NCBI GenBank assembly: GCA_904396495.1
Contig: CAJFOJ010000074.1
Coordinates: forward strand, 1 to 62,091
Reading direction: 5' to 3'
DNA from: an uncultured Oscillospiraceae bacterium
GTDB taxonomy: Bacteria > Bacillota > Clostridia > Oscillospirales > Ruminococcaceae
Length of the DNA stretch: 62,091 nt
Shown: piece after piece, positions 23,683 to 32,516 of the stretch
How positions within the stretch are numbered: position 1 is the stretch's first letter
How the letters are laid out: each line of letters starts with the position of its first letter
Position numbers and translations under genes: made by a program
Notes under the pieces: model-generated
The model's database searches: none
Seen by the model: only the letters and a program-made list of their open reading frames with translations
Told to the model about the DNA's origin: nothing

Positions 23683-25755
23683 ATGGATCAGGAACAGTAC
23701 ATCGGAAAAAAGCTCAATGGGCGCTATGAGCTGCTTCGGCTCATCGGCTCCGGCGGGATGGCCAATGTTTTCGAGGCAAAAGACCTTGTGGAAGACCGGC
23801 AGGTGGCCGTCAAAATCCTCAAGGAGGAATATCTCACAAACGACGAGTTTGTCAGGAGGTTCAGAAACGAATCCAAGGTGATTTCGGTGCTGGACCACCC
23901 CAACATCGTCAAGGTCTATGACGTGAATTTTACCGGCGCAGAGCAGTACATCGTGATGGAGTATATCGACGGAATCACGTTAAACCAGTATATCCGCCAT
24001 CAAGGGGTGCTGCGCTGGAAAGATACCATCCACTTCGCCACTCAGATTCTCAAGGCGCTGGAACATGCCCACGAGCATGGCGTCATCCACCGGGACATCA
24101 AATCCCAGAACATCATGCTTTTACGGGACGGCTCCATCAAGGTGATGGACTTCGGCATCGCCCGGTTTGCCAGGGAGGACATCCGTTCGATGAAGGACAA
24201 GGCCCTGGGCTCGGTCCACTACATCAGTCCGGAACAGGCCTGCGGCCAGGAATCCGACGCTAAAAGCGACATCTATTCGGTGGGGATATTGCTTTACGAG
24301 ATGCTCTCAGGGGAGATGCCCTTCAGTGGGGACACCCCGGAGGACATCGCCATGCAGCACATGAAGAGCAACCCTGTCCCCCTGTCGGAGAAAAACCCCG
24401 ACGTCCCGGCCGGGCTTTGCGAAATCGTCGAAAAGGCGATGCAGAAAGACAAAAATCTCCGGTACCGGTCGGCTAAGGAGATGCTTTCCGCTATCGAGGA
24501 GTTTAAACAGAACCCCTCTATCCGGTTTGAGTACAAATATTTGGCAGAGGAGACTGATCCCGCCTCCTACACCCGCTCGGTGGACATCATCCAAAACGAG
24601 GATTTGGCACCCGACGAGCCGGAAGAGGAAATCATCATCAAAAAGAGCCCCACCATCCTGATTTTGACCGGTATTGCCTTTGCCTGTGTCATTACGGCGG
24701 TTTTGGTGCTGCTGGGCTTTTTCTACTGGGGGCGGAGCGAAAAAGTAAACGAAATCATCATGCCGGACCTTGTGGGCATGGCCTATGATGAGGTCAAGGA
24801 GATGGACGAGTACAAGAACTTTAATTTTGTCATTGAAGAGCGTGCCTTGACCGACGATTATGCTGCCGGAGTGATCTATTCCCAGAATATCCAGCCCGGC
24901 ATCACCGTCAAGGAAAACCGCACCGTCAAAATCAAGGTAAGCGACGGGTACAATACGCTGGAAGTCCCCGACTTGACCGGAAAAGACATTTCCACCGCCG
25001 AGCAGACCCTGTTCGATATGGGGCTTGACTACACCGTGCGCACCCAAAATGAGGACAACGTCCCGGCGGACCAGGTCATCAGGACCGACCCCCCCGCTGG
25101 CACCCAGATCGAAAAGAATACGCAGATCGTCATCTACGTGAGCCGCGGACAGACGCAGACGGCCTCCAAAGTTCCCGATGTGGTCGGCCTCGACCAGGAT
25201 ACTGCAAGACAGAGGTTAGAGGCGGCGGGATTGGTGGTGAGCATCACCGAGGTTGACAGCGACGAGGCCCCCGGCATTGTAGTAGATCAGAGCCTCACGG
25301 CCAACGAGTATATCAAGGAGGGCGACAGTATCACCCTGCAGGTGAGCAACGGATCCGGGTATTACAAGAATGTCACCCTGGCTGTGGACTTCCCACCTGA
25401 CGCTCAGTCCAGAGATTACAGGCTCATCGTCTATATCGATGGCGAGGATAAGGGAAGCGCCACCGTCAACCCGGCTCAGTCTCCAACCTGGAACGTGGAG
25501 ATAGAGGGAAGCGGCGTCCAAAGGGTCATCATCTCGCTGGACGGCGTCAAATACGCTGAATATCAGGTGGACTTTGACAACGGTACCTTCACCCTGACAC
25601 AGGGGTACTATGACGAGATTATCGACCGGATCAGCGGAGAAAGTGAACCCTTAAACCCCAGCACCCCGTCGGAAAGCGAACCCTCCAGTGAATCCACCGC
25701 CACATCGCCTGGCGGCCCGGCGGAGGGGCCTGCAGGTGCCCCGCAGGTAGAATAA
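23683..25755 (+). CDS. prkC: PASTA-domain Ser/Thr protein kinase PrkC/Stk
   Basis: A 690-residue membrane kinase that senses peptidoglycan fragments. The kinase domain spans residues about 10-275, with glycine loop IGSGGMANVF, catalytic HRDIKSQN at about 136-143, DFG at about 156 and activation-loop LGSVHYISPEQ. The membrane helix is at about 324-350. Three PASTA repeats occupy about 362-565 (MPDLVGMAYDEVKEMD; VPDLTGKDISTAEQTL; VPDVVGLDQDTARQRL). A further beta-rich domain and a Ser/Pro/Glu-rich tail (from about 650) follow. ATG 23683 is chosen for its ATGGAGGT ribosome site. In spore formers the kinase has a known role in germination and growth control. Confidence 0.95.
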   Translation: MDQEQYIGKKLNGRYELLRLIGSGGMANVFEAKDLVEDRQVAVKILKEEYLTNDEFVRRFRNESKVISVLDHPNIVKVYDVNFTGAEQYIVMEYIDGITLNQYIRHQGVLRWKDTIHFATQILKALEHAHEHGVIHRDIKSQNIMLLRDGSIKVMDFGIARFAREDIRSMKDKALGSVHYISPEQACGQESDAKSDIYSVGILLYEMLSGEMPFSGDTPEDIAMQHMKSNPVPLSEKNPDVPAGLCEIVEKAMQKDKNLRYRSAKEMLSAIEEFKQNPSIRFEYKYLAEETDPASYTRSVDIIQNEDLAPDEPEEEIIIKKSPTILILTGIAFACVITAVLVLLGFFYWGRSEKVNEIIMPDLVGMAYDEVKEMDEYKNFNFVIEERALTDDYAAGVIYSQNIQPGITVKENRTVKIKVSDGYNTLEVPDLTGKDISTAEQTLFDMGLDYTVRTQNEDNVPADQVIRTDPPAGTQIEKNTQIVIYVSRGQTQTASKVPDVVGLDQDTARQRLEAAGLVVSITEVDSDEAPGIVVDQSLTANEYIKEGDSITLQVSNGSGYYKNVTLAVDFPPDAQSRDYRLIVYIDGEDKGSATVNPAQSPTWNVEIEGSGVQRVIISLDGVKYAEYQVDFDNGTFTLTQGYYDEIIDRISGESEPLNPSTPSESEPSSESTATSPGGPAEGPAGAPQVE

Positions 25756-25771
25756 TGCATCGAGGGAAAGC

Positions 25772-26635
25772 ATGATACAAGAAGGTTTGATTATAAAGGC
25801 AATCAGCGGTTTCTACTATGTGGAAACCGCTGACGGATTGTTGGAGTGTAAAGCGAAAGGGGTGTTCCGCAAAAAGGGAATCACCCCCTTGGTCGGCGAT
25901 ATGGCTCAGGTGGAGGACAACACCGTTTTAAACATCTTACCCCGGAAAAACGAGCTGTTGCGTCCCCCTGCCGCCAATCTGGATCAGGCGCTGATGGTGG
26001 TATCGGCCCGGAGCCCCGATCCCAATCTGTTCGTACTGGACAAGCTGATCGCCGTCTGCGAGCACAAGGGTATCGAGCCGGTTTTGGCGGTCACCAAAAC
26101 CGATTTGAGCGGCGGGGAATGGCTTTGCGCACTGTACCGTGAGGCCGGATTTACAGTAGTTGACACCAATATCCAGAAGGACAATGTGGATGAAATCCGC
26201 AGTCTTTTAAAAGGCAAGATGACGCTGTTTGTCGGCAACACTGGCGTGGGGAAATCCACCCTGTTAAACCGGCTGTTCCCAGAGCTTCACCTGGCCACCG
26301 GGGAAATCAGCGAAAAGCTGGGCCGAGGGCGGCACACCACCCGCCATGTGGAGCTCTACCCCCTCGCCGAGGGGGGCTATGTGGCCGACACGCCGGGCTT
26401 CAGCACGGTGGAGCTTGAGCAGTACGACCGGATCCTCAAGGGGGATTTGCAGTACTGCTTTCGGGAGTTTCAAGAGTATCTGGGACAGTGCAAATTCCTC
26501 GACTGCTCCCACCGGGTGGAAAAGGGCTGCGCCGTTTTAGAGGCGCTGAAAGCTGGGAAAATCAGCAAAAGCCGCCACGAGAGCTACTGCGCCATGTACG
26601 AGGACGCCATGAAAATCAAAGAATGGGAAAAATAG
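25772..26635 (+). CDS. rsgA: ribosome biogenesis GTPase RsgA
   Basis: A 287-residue circularly permuted GTPase that matures the 30S subunit. An N-terminal OB fold comes first (residues 1-65). The GTPase motifs appear in permuted order: TKTD (G4) at about 108, GNTGVGKST (G1) at about 155, RGRHTTRHVEL (G2) and DTPGF (G3) at about 206. The C-terminal zinc knuckle CKFLDCSHRVEKGC is at about 240-253. It starts 16 bases after prkC. The first codons contain a 9-bp AGCGGTTTC/GAAACCGCT inverted repeat, which may be chance. Confidence 0.95.
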   Translation: MIQEGLIIKAISGFYYVETADGLLECKAKGVFRKKGITPLVGDMAQVEDNTVLNILPRKNELLRPPAANLDQALMVVSARSPDPNLFVLDKLIAVCEHKGIEPVLAVTKTDLSGGEWLCALYREAGFTVVDTNIQKDNVDEIRSLLKGKMTLFVGNTGVGKSTLLNRLFPELHLATGEISEKLGRGRHTTRHVELYPLAEGGYVADTPGFSTVELEQYDRILKGDLQYCFREFQEYLGQCKFLDCSHRVEKGCAVLEALKAGKISKSRHESYCAMYEDAMKIKEWEK

Positions 26636-26643
26636 GAGCAATC

Positions 26644-27267
26644 ATGGAAAAGCGCTGTATCATATTTTCTGCCGCGGAGGTCCGGGACTATCAAAAGCTT
26701 TGCTATGAGCGATGCCCCGACGATTTCATCATCGCGGCGGATGGGGGCCTCAGGCACACCGAAAAACTGGGGCTTGTCCCCGACATCGTCCTGGGGGACA
26801 TGGACTCGATGAAGGGGCACAGGGTTCCCGGTGGGGCGATTTTGTTCCCCGCCCAGAAAGACGACACCGACACCATGCTGGCAATCAAAGAGGGATTAAA
26901 ACGGGGGTACCGCTCCTTTGTGATATACGGGGGGCTGGGGGGGAGGCTCGACCACACCGTCGCCAACATCCAGTCCCTTGTATACCTGCTGGAGAGGGGG
27001 GCTACAGGTACCCTTATCGACGAAAACCACAGGGTTTTTCTCCTCCGCAACGGCGAAGTTTCCCTTAACGAGCCCTATCATTACATCAGCGTGTTCGCCT
27101 ATGGAGGACCGTGCAGGGGCGTCACCCTCAAGGGAGTGCAATACCCTCTGGACCGGGCGCCGCTGTCACCGGATTTCCCGCTGGGGGCCAGCAACCAGCA
27201 AAAGGGGGACAGGGCGATCATCCAGGTGGAGAATGGCACCTTGCTGATTATTTTATCAAACGAATGA
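26644..27267 (+). CDS. thiN: thiamine pyrophosphokinase
   Basis: A 207-residue enzyme that converts thiamine to thiamine diphosphate. It shows the family motifs IIAADGGLRHTEKLGLVPDI (residues about 27-46), LGDMDS at about 49-54, the KDDTDTMLAI segment at about 73-82 and GGLGGRLDHTVANIQSL at about 97-113. ATG 26644, 8 bases after rsgA, has TAGGAGC upstream. In Bacillus subtilis an rpe gene sits between rsgA and thiN; it is absent here. Confidence 0.92.
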   Translation: MEKRCIIFSAAEVRDYQKLCYERCPDDFIIAADGGLRHTEKLGLVPDIVLGDMDSMKGHRVPGGAILFPAQKDDTDTMLAIKEGLKRGYRSFVIYGGLGGRLDHTVANIQSLVYLLERGATGTLIDENHRVFLLRNGEVSLNEPYHYISVFAYGGPCRGVTLKGVQYPLDRAPLSPDFPLGASNQQKGDRAIIQVENGTLLIILSNE

Positions 27268-27375
27268 CTCTTTTTTACCCATAAACGCTTTCCTCGGTGG
27301 GGCAGGAACCAATTCAGGGGGCCAAACGTATAATGGAATGTCGTTAGAGCCTTCGAAAAAGCTGGGGAAAGGGGA

Positions 27376-27546
27376 GTGCCTGCTTTGAAACGACCGTTTT
27401 TTAACCGCAGGCAGCTGCCCTGCATCGCCATCATCATCGGGATCATCCTGTTGTTGGGCGTCATGCTCTCCTTCCGCTTTGTCTGTGCCATACTGGCTGT
27501 GGCGCTTTTAGGATGGGGGCTCTGGTCCTTCTGGTGCTGTAAGTAG
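27376..27546 (+). CDS. small two-helix membrane protein
   Basis: A 56-residue frame starting at GTG 27376 with AAAGGGGAG just upstream. A basic N-terminus (LKRPFFNRRQ) is followed by two nearly continuous hydrophobic segments (residues about 15-30 and 35-50) ending FWCCK. I do not recognise a family. Its conserved-looking composition and its place between thiN and spoVM suggest a real, possibly sporulation-linked, membrane peptide. Alternatively it is an uncharacterised small protein co-transcribed with spoVM. Confidence 0.6.
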   Translation: MPALKRPFFNRRQLPCIAIIIGIILLLGVMLSFRFVCAILAVALLGWGLWSFWCCK

Positions 27547-27622
27547 CAGATTAAAGCGTCCGCGCCTGCCGACCGGGCGGCGCTTTGTGGTTTTGCATCG
27601 TCGGAGAAAAGGAGTCGTCACC

Positions 27623-27712
27623 ATGAAAGTTGTCGTCATCAAGAGCCCAAAATACATATCCGGTCTGCTTCGCCTGATTTTCGGGATCAAAAAAGAATCC
27701 GACCAGTGCTAA
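27623..27712 (+). CDS. spoVM: stage V sporulation protein SpoVM
   Basis: A 29-residue protein starting MKVVVIKSPKYISGLLRLIF. It matches SpoVM in length (26 residues in Bacillus subtilis), the MK start, a hydrophobic amphipathic helix, the conserved Pro at position 9 and a charged tail. SpoVM embeds in the convex outer forespore membrane and anchors SpoIVA to start coat assembly. AAAAGGAG lies 8 bases before the ATG. The order prpC-prkC-rsgA-thiN-spoVM is the same as in Bacillus, which supports the call strongly. It is direct evidence that the organism comes from a spore-forming lineage. Confidence 0.9.
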   Translation: MKVVVIKSPKYISGLLRLIFGIKKESDQC

Positions 27713-27728
27713 TGCCGGATGCCCCATT

Positions 27729-27772
27729 GGGCGCTACTGTGGAAAAAAGGGACGCCAAAAAGCGCCCCTTTT
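27729..27772 (+). terminator. possible terminator after spoVM
   Basis: GGGCGCT (27729-27735) pairs with AGCGCCC (27761-27767) and is followed by CTTTTCC. The loop is long (25 bases), so the call is tentative. Confidence 0.45.
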
Positions 27773-27823
27773 CCACGAGGGCAGGTGGGACGGGCTATTC
27801 AATGGAAAGGATGGTACATATAA

Positions 27824-28498
27824 ATGAATCGAATCGGAATCATCGGAGCCATGGGCTTTGAAGTGGAGCATCTGCGGGAAATGATGCGTGGGCGTGAGGA
27901 GACCTCGGCCGCCGGACGGACCTTCTACGCCGGGAAGATCGGGAATCGGGATGTGGTGCTGGTTTGCTCCGGCATCGGGAAGGTAAATTCCGCCATGTCG
28001 GCCCAAATCCTCATCGACCGGTTCGGAGTGGACGCCATTATCAACACCGGCATCGCAGGAGGGGCCAAGGGTGCCAAAGTGCGGGACGTGGTGATTTCTA
28101 CCGAGGCGGCTTACCACGATATGGAGCTGCGGCTGGTGGCGCTGAGCCCTCCCCATTTGGAACGGTTTGCGGCGGACAAGGTTCTCGTCCAGAAGGCGCA
28201 GAAGGCCTGCGAAGACTGCGGCGTCACCTGCCATTTGGGGAGAATCGCCACCGGAGACCAGTTTATTTCCGACAGCGCGCAGAAGACCGACATCGTCAGC
28301 AGGCTCGACCCCAGCGCCATCGAGATGGAGGGCGGGGCGGTGGCCCACGTCTGCGCCGCAAACGGCGTGCCCTTCGTGATTATCCGCAGCATCTCCGACA
28401 ACGCCGACGATGAGGCCCAGATGAGCTATGACGCCTTTGAGCAGCTCGCCGCCGACGACGCGGCGAAAATCGTGGCGGACATGCTGGGACAAATGTGA
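27824..28498 (+). CDS. mtnN: 5'-methylthioadenosine/S-adenosylhomocysteine nucleosidase
   Basis: A 224-residue enzyme that cleaves methylthioadenosine and S-adenosylhomocysteine to adenine and a thioribose sugar, recycling methylation by-products. Motifs: IGIIGAMGFEVEHLRE (N-terminal with the catalytic-site Glu), CSGIGKVNSAMSAQILIDRF at about 46-65, NTGIAGGAKGAKVRDVVIS, GRIATGDQFISD and the substrate-binding AIEMEGGAVAHVC at about 165-177. Length is typical. It follows spoVM after a 110-base gap with a possible terminator. Confidence 0.93.
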   Translation: MNRIGIIGAMGFEVEHLREMMRGREETSAAGRTFYAGKIGNRDVVLVCSGIGKVNSAMSAQILIDRFGVDAIINTGIAGGAKGAKVRDVVISTEAAYHDMELRLVALSPPHLERFAADKVLVQKAQKACEDCGVTCHLGRIATGDQFISDSAQKTDIVSRLDPSAIEMEGGAVAHVCAANGVPFVIIRSISDNADDEAQMSYDAFEQLAADDAAKIVADMLGQM

Positions 28499-28653
28499 AA
28501 AGAGCCACAAAACCGTGGAAGCTGCAAAGACTTCCCCCGTTACAGGTCATCAAAACAAGGGGCAAGGTAGACGTCGCCCCCCCACAGTTTTTTGCGCTGT
28601 TTTTAAGCGGCTTGTTTTAAGGACGCCTCTTTTTGGGAATTCCCTTTTATGTA

Positions 28654-28690
28654 AAAAGACCTCCGCCAGTTAAACCGGCGGAGGTTTTCC
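28654..28690. terminator. bidirectional terminator between mtnN and the NERD gene
   Basis: ACCTCCGCC pairs with GGCGGAGGT around a nine-base loop. It has AAAAAG before and TTTTCC after, so it can serve both converging genes. The 150 bases between mtnN and this hairpin contain no gene. Confidence 0.85.
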
Positions 28691-28696
28691 TTACAC

Positions 28697-29314
28697 TTAT
28701 TTGGTTTTGGCCCGCTTCATAATCGCCCCATAGACCACCGGGACGTCGACGGGGCCGTTGTCGGAGTACCGGCTGTGGGACAATAGTTTTTTGAATTTCT
28801 TTAAGCTCATGACCGGGAGGTTTGGTTGAGCGCCCAACTGGATTTTCCGGCTGGTAAAGACCACATAGCTTTCAATGTCCACTTTGTAGATTTTTTCTTG
28901 CTGGAAAATTTTGCGAATGGCCTCGCAGTGCTCCTGGTTGAGGGTGACGGGATTTTTGAATTTTTTCCGGGTCTCGGGACCGTTTTTGCTGGTGACCACC
29001 GAAACCCATTCCTTATCTCGGGCTTCGCCGTAGATGGCGCCCGGCTCGCAGCGGTTTTCCAGCACCATGACGCCGAAAAAACCGATGAGGATGTGATCCA
29101 CATGGGTATAACGTCCTTCGCCAAGGGGCAGCTCCACGTTGTTAATGACCTTAAAGCTGCGGATGCCGGCGAAATTCCGCAAAATGGAGGCCAGCTTTTT
29201 GCGCCCCCATGCGCCGCTTTTGATCCGCTTTTTACGATTTACAAAATAGATGCACAGGGCAATGAGAATTACGGCTATACCCGCGCAAAGAACTAGAATT
29301 TGCTGTTCTGTCAT
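28697..29314 (-). CDS. NERD-domain membrane protein
   Basis: A 205-residue protein with one N-terminal membrane helix (ILVLCAGIAVILIALCIYFV, residues about 5-25), then a basic linker. A nuclease-related domain (NERD) follows: GAWGRKKLASILRNF, YTHVDHILIGFFGVMVLENRCEPGAIYG. NERD proteins resemble Holliday-junction resolvase-like nucleases, and many are signalling or DNA-processing proteins of unknown role. The Asp-His pair followed by the hydrophobic strand and a Glu (VLEN) fits the catalytic pattern. ATG 29314 is chosen because GGAGAGGAC lies upstream; the frame extends further without a ribosome site. Confidence 0.75.
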   Translation of the reverse strand: MTEQQILVLCAGIAVILIALCIYFVNRKKRIKSGAWGRKKLASILRNFAGIRSFKVINNVELPLGEGRYTHVDHILIGFFGVMVLENRCEPGAIYGEARDKEWVSVVTSKNGPETRKKFKNPVTLNQEHCEAIRKIFQQEKIYKVDIESYVVFTSRKIQLGAQPNLPVMSLKKFKKLLSHSRYSDNGPVDVPVVYGAIMKRAKTK

Positions 29315-29456
29315 CTTGACACTCTGTCCTCTCCAAAAATTATCATTATTTTTATGATACCATAAATGAATAAAAATGAAAATAGATTCCATACTAAAGT
29401 TAAAATAAAGTTAAGAACTATGGATCAAATCTTAGATTAATTTTATAGGAGGACTT

Positions 29457-29663
29457 ATGAGCGTGTTAGATAAAATCGCATTGGCACTTGTTATCATTGG
29501 CGGACTCAACTGGGGTTCCATCGGCATCTTTGGCTTTGACTTTGTCGGAGCCATTTTCGGTGGCCAGGCCGCTCTTTTCAGCCGCATTATCTTTGCCTTG
29601 GTGGGCATCGCGGCGCTGTGGTGCATCTCTTTGTACTTCAGAAGAAACGATATGATCGAGTAG
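29457..29663 (+). CDS. DUF378 small membrane protein
   Basis: A 68-residue protein with two hydrophobic helices (IALALVIIGGLNWGSIGIF and IIFALVGIAALWCISLYF). The family signature GGLNWGSIGIFGFDFVGAIFGG is plain. DUF378 (YuzA-like) proteins are widespread small membrane proteins of unknown role. TAGGAGGAC precedes ATG 29457. Confidence 0.88.
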   Translation: MSVLDKIALALVIIGGLNWGSIGIFGFDFVGAIFGGQAALFSRIIFALVGIAALWCISLYFRRNDMIE

Positions 29664-29686
29664 CACAATGTGAAATCAACAAAAAA

Positions 29687-29724
29687 GAGGGCCGGGGACG
29701 AACACGTCCCCGGCCCTCTCTCTG
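29687..29724 (+). terminator. strong GC terminator-like hairpin
   Basis: GAGGGCCGGGGACG pairs perfectly with CGTCCCCGGCCCTC around AACA. It has an A-run before (29681-29686) and TCTCTG after, and it ends the DUF378 transcript. The 170 bases to the next promoter show no gene. Confidence 0.8.
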
Positions 29725-29893
29725 TATCCGGGCAAATTACTAGGCTGATGACCTAAATGGGTTTTGGCGCAGGCGTTGGGGGCCTGTGTGCGGGTGGGCT
29801 TATTTTTTCTTTGGATGGTTCCTTTTGTGGGAGATTTTCGATATCGGTAAATTCCATAGAAATAACTTATGAATTTATATTATGAATCAGTAT

Positions 29894-29925
29894 TTGCTAT
29901 TTTTAAGTACATGGCTTATACTTAA
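29894..29925 (+). promoter_or_regulatory. promoter with overlapping dyad upstream of the acetyltransferase
   Basis: TTGCTA (29894-29899), a 16-base spacer and TTATAC (29916-29921). A dyad TTAAGT (29903-29908) / ACTTAA (29920-29925) spans the spacer and -10 box, suggesting a repressor site. A second TTATAC at about 29956 lies in a similar setting. Confidence 0.45.
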
Positions 29926-30002
29926 GTGGTAGGGGTTATACTTTCTTAAAATAGACGCCCTGGAAGGGAATTTATCACTTTGGTGTGCGAGGGATTTTCA
30001 CC

Positions 30003-30629
30003 GTGAATTTACAAGAGTTTCTAACCTATTTAAACAGCGGAAAAACCGTGGTAGCAGGCTCAAAAGAGCATCGGTACATGTGCGCGCTCTCCCAGGAGGC
30101 ACTGCGGTTGACTGCTAAGCTCAACAACACCTACCACACCCCGGAGGAGATCAGGGGAATTTTTGCAGAGTTGACAGGAAAAACCATAGACGAAACTTTT
30201 GCCCTCTTCCCGCCGTTTTATACCGACTGCGGAAAAAACCTGACGATTGGCAAAAATGTGTTTTTAAACAGCGGATGCAAATTCCAGGATCAGGGCGGGA
30301 TTGAGATCGGCGACGGGGTTCTCATTGGGCACAATGTAGTGCTGGCCACCTTAAACCACGGCTTTTCCCAAGAGGAACGCCATGATTTGATTCCGGCTCC
30401 CATCCGGATTGGAAAAAACGTCTGGATTGGCTCCAATTCCACCATTCTACCCGGCGTGACCATCGGCGACGGGGCTATTGTGGCGGCGGGCGCCGTGGTG
30501 ACGAAGGATGTGCCCAAAAACACTGTGGTGGGCGGTGTCCCGGCAAAGGTACTCCGCACCATCGGCGGGGAGGCGGATTCTCTTGCCATTTCCGGTCAAA
30601 AGCCCGCGGAGATCACACAGGATTCATGA
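30003..30629 (+). CDS. maltose/galactoside-type O-acetyltransferase
   Basis: A left-handed beta-helix acyltransferase of about 208 residues. An N-terminal mac-type segment ([20 protein letters not shown]) precedes hexapeptide repeats ([63 protein letters not shown]). The catalytic His is in TLNHGF at about residue 115. These enzymes move acetyl from acetyl-CoA to a sugar hydroxyl. I prefer GTG 30003 (GAGGGA 9 bases upstream) to GTG 29985. It appears to be monocistronic. The sugar acceptor is unknown. Confidence 0.88.
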   Translation: MNLQEFLTYLNSGKTVVAGSKEHRYMCALSQEALRLTAKLNNTYHTPEEIRGIFAELTGKTIDETFALFPPFYTDCGKNLTIGKNVFLNSGCKFQDQGGIEIGDGVLIGHNVVLATLNHGFSQEERHDLIPAPIRIGKNVWIGSNSTILPGVTIGDGAIVAAGAVVTKDVPKNTVVGGVPAKVLRTIGGEADSLAISGQKPAEITQDS

Positions 30630-30685
30630 TCATCGGGCATTGGATGGGTGCGAAATTGTAATATCTTAGAGGGAGTGCGTGAGAA

Positions 30686-31264
30686 ATGAAGAACGAAAAG
30701 ATTAAAAAGTTAACCTTAGCGGCGATGTTTTTGGCGGTCGGATTGGTTTTGCCTTTCCTGACCGGGCAGATTCCCCAAATCGGCAACATGCTTTTGCCGA
30801 TGCACATCCCGGTATTTCTCTGCGGGCTGATATGCGGCTGGCAATACGGCGGTGTGGTCGGGTTGATCCTTCCTTTGCTGCGCTACGCCTTTTTCGGGAT
30901 GCCGCCGCTGTTCCCCACGGGGATTGCCATGTCCTTTGAGCTGTTGACCTACGGCCTGGTGGCGGGGCTTCTCTACGGGCTTTCCCGTTGGCAGTGTGTG
31001 ATCGCCTTGTACCGCTCTTTGATCGCCGCCATGCTGGCTGGACGGGTGGTCTGGGGCGTGGTGGAAACCTTCTTGCTCGGCGTGTGGGGGGATGGCTTTA
31101 CCTGGCAGATGTTTATGGCTGGCGCGTTTTTAAACGCCATTCCGGGAATCATCGTCCAGCTCATCCTGATTCCCGCCGTCATGGTCGCCTTAAACCGCAC
31201 CGGTCTGGTCCGCTTTCAGCACCGGAATCAAGCCACTGCTTCCAAAACAGAAGGCAGCCTGTGA
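30686..31264 (+). CDS. ECF transporter substrate-binding (S) component
   Basis: A 192-residue integral membrane protein with five to six helices. It has the typical S-component start (KKLTLAAMFLAVGLVLPFL), then PMHIPVFLCGLICGWQYGGVVGLILPLLRYAFFGMPP. S components bind a vitamin or nucleobase precursor with high affinity and dock on a shared energising module. That module (ecfA/ecfT) is not nearby, so this is a group II solitary component. No riboswitch is visible upstream, so the substrate cannot be deduced. GAGGGAGTGCGTGAG precedes the ATG. Confidence 0.8.
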   Translation: MKNEKIKKLTLAAMFLAVGLVLPFLTGQIPQIGNMLLPMHIPVFLCGLICGWQYGGVVGLILPLLRYAFFGMPPLFPTGIAMSFELLTYGLVAGLLYGLSRWQCVIALYRSLIAAMLAGRVVWGVVETFLLGVWGDGFTWQMFMAGAFLNAIPGIIVQLILIPAVMVALNRTGLVRFQHRNQATASKTEGSL

Positions 31265-31414
31265 CGTCCAACACCACTCGGGGCGACTTTGTGAGGATAG
31301 CTTTCGAAGACGAAAGGGTGTTTGCCGTCCTACATATGGAGGAGTGCTATTCTTGTTCTGATCAAAATCATAACTGCAAATGCCTATTGAGAACCGGGAA
31401 GGAGTACAAACGAG

Positions 31415-32509
31415 ATGGAATACCGAAAATTGCCCCACGGTGGGGAAGAAATCAGCATCATCGGCCTTGGCAACAGCTCGCTGGGTCCTTCCGGCGAGAG
31501 AGATGTGGAGGAGACTGTTTATTTGGCGCTGGAAAACGGGGTCAACTATTTTGATATGGCAGCGGGAGACGCCACCCCCTTTCCGGCCTATGGCCGGGCG
31601 GTCTCAGGTTGTAGGGACCGGGTGTACTTCCAGGTACATTTCGGCGCGGATTACCGCAGCGGGAAGTACGGCTGGACGCTGGAATTAGACGAAATCAAGC
31701 GGTCGGTGGAGTGGCAGTTAAACGCCCTGAAAACCGACTATGTTGACTTTGGATTCATCCACTGCATCGACGAGGAATCCGACTTGAAAACCGCCGTAGC
31801 CCATGGAACCATACAGTATATCGAAGAACTTCGGCGCCAGGGCGTAATCCGGCATATCGGCCTGTCCTCTCACACTCCCGCTGTGGTAGATAAGGTGCTG
31901 GACATGAAGATTTTGGATATGCTGATGTTCAGCATCAACCCGGCCTATGATTACCGTCACGGCGAATACGCCATCGGCAGCGGGGACGAGCGAGCCGCGC
32001 TGTACCGCCGCTGCGAGGCAGAGGGAGTGGGTATCTCGGTGATGAAGGCCTTTAGCGGCGGGCAGCTGCTGGACGCAAAGACCTCACCTTTCGGCCGGGC
32101 GCTGACTGAGTACCAGTGCCTCCAATACGCCCTGGATCGGCCTGGCGTTTTGACGGTGCTACCCGGCGTGCGGGGGCGGGAAGACCTTGAGCGCCTCCTG
32201 GGCTTTTTTGACGCTGGGGAAGAGGAGAAGGATTATTCCATCCTGGGCAGCTTCACCCCGCAGGAATCCGCCGGCGCCTGCGTTTATTGCAACCACTGCC
32301 AGCCCTGCCCGGCCGGCATCGACGTGGGGCTTGTCAACAAATATTACGATCTCGCTTTGGCAGGCGATGAATTGGCCAAAAACCACTACGCCACGCTGGA
32401 CGTCAAGGCGTCCGACTGCCTGGAATGCGGCCATTGTGATTCCCGCTGCCCCTTCCAGGTGAATCAGATGGGGAAAATGAAAGAAATCGCTGCCTATTTT
32501 GGAGGATGA
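31415..32509 (+). CDS. aldo/keto reductase with C-terminal 4Fe-4S domain
   Basis: A 364-residue predicted oxidoreductase. Residues 1-280 form an aldo/keto-reductase barrel (ISIIGLGNSSLGPSGERDVEE; LKTDYVDFGFIHCIDEE; IRHIGLSSHTPAVVDKVLD). Two ferredoxin-like cysteine groups lie at about 289-301 (CVYCNHCQPCPAG) and 335-346 (CLECGHCDSRCP), enough for one or two 4Fe-4S clusters. Such proteins are common in strict anaerobes and their substrates are mostly unknown. GGGAAGGAGTACAAACG precedes the ATG. The DUF362 lipoprotein gene follows 7 bases later, so they form an operon. Confidence 0.88.
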   Translation: MEYRKLPHGGEEISIIGLGNSSLGPSGERDVEETVYLALENGVNYFDMAAGDATPFPAYGRAVSGCRDRVYFQVHFGADYRSGKYGWTLELDEIKRSVEWQLNALKTDYVDFGFIHCIDEESDLKTAVAHGTIQYIEELRRQGVIRHIGLSSHTPAVVDKVLDMKILDMLMFSINPAYDYRHGEYAIGSGDERAALYRRCEAEGVGISVMKAFSGGQLLDAKTSPFGRALTEYQCLQYALDRPGVLTVLPGVRGREDLERLLGFFDAGEEEKDYSILGSFTPQESAGACVYCNHCQPCPAGIDVGLVNKYYDLALAGDELAKNHYATLDVKASDCLECGHCDSRCPFQVNQMGKMKEIAAYFGG

Positions 32510-32516
32510 GAAGGCG

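Noticed and set aside
25805-25833. AGCGGTTTC/GAAACCGCT hairpin inside rsgA as a regulatory signal
   Set aside because: It is fully within well-conserved coding sequence (ISGFYYVETADG) and has no U-tract; chance is the simplest explanation.
30630-30685. Vitamin riboswitch before the ECF S component
   Set aside because: The gap is only 56 bases and shows none of the known conserved cores.
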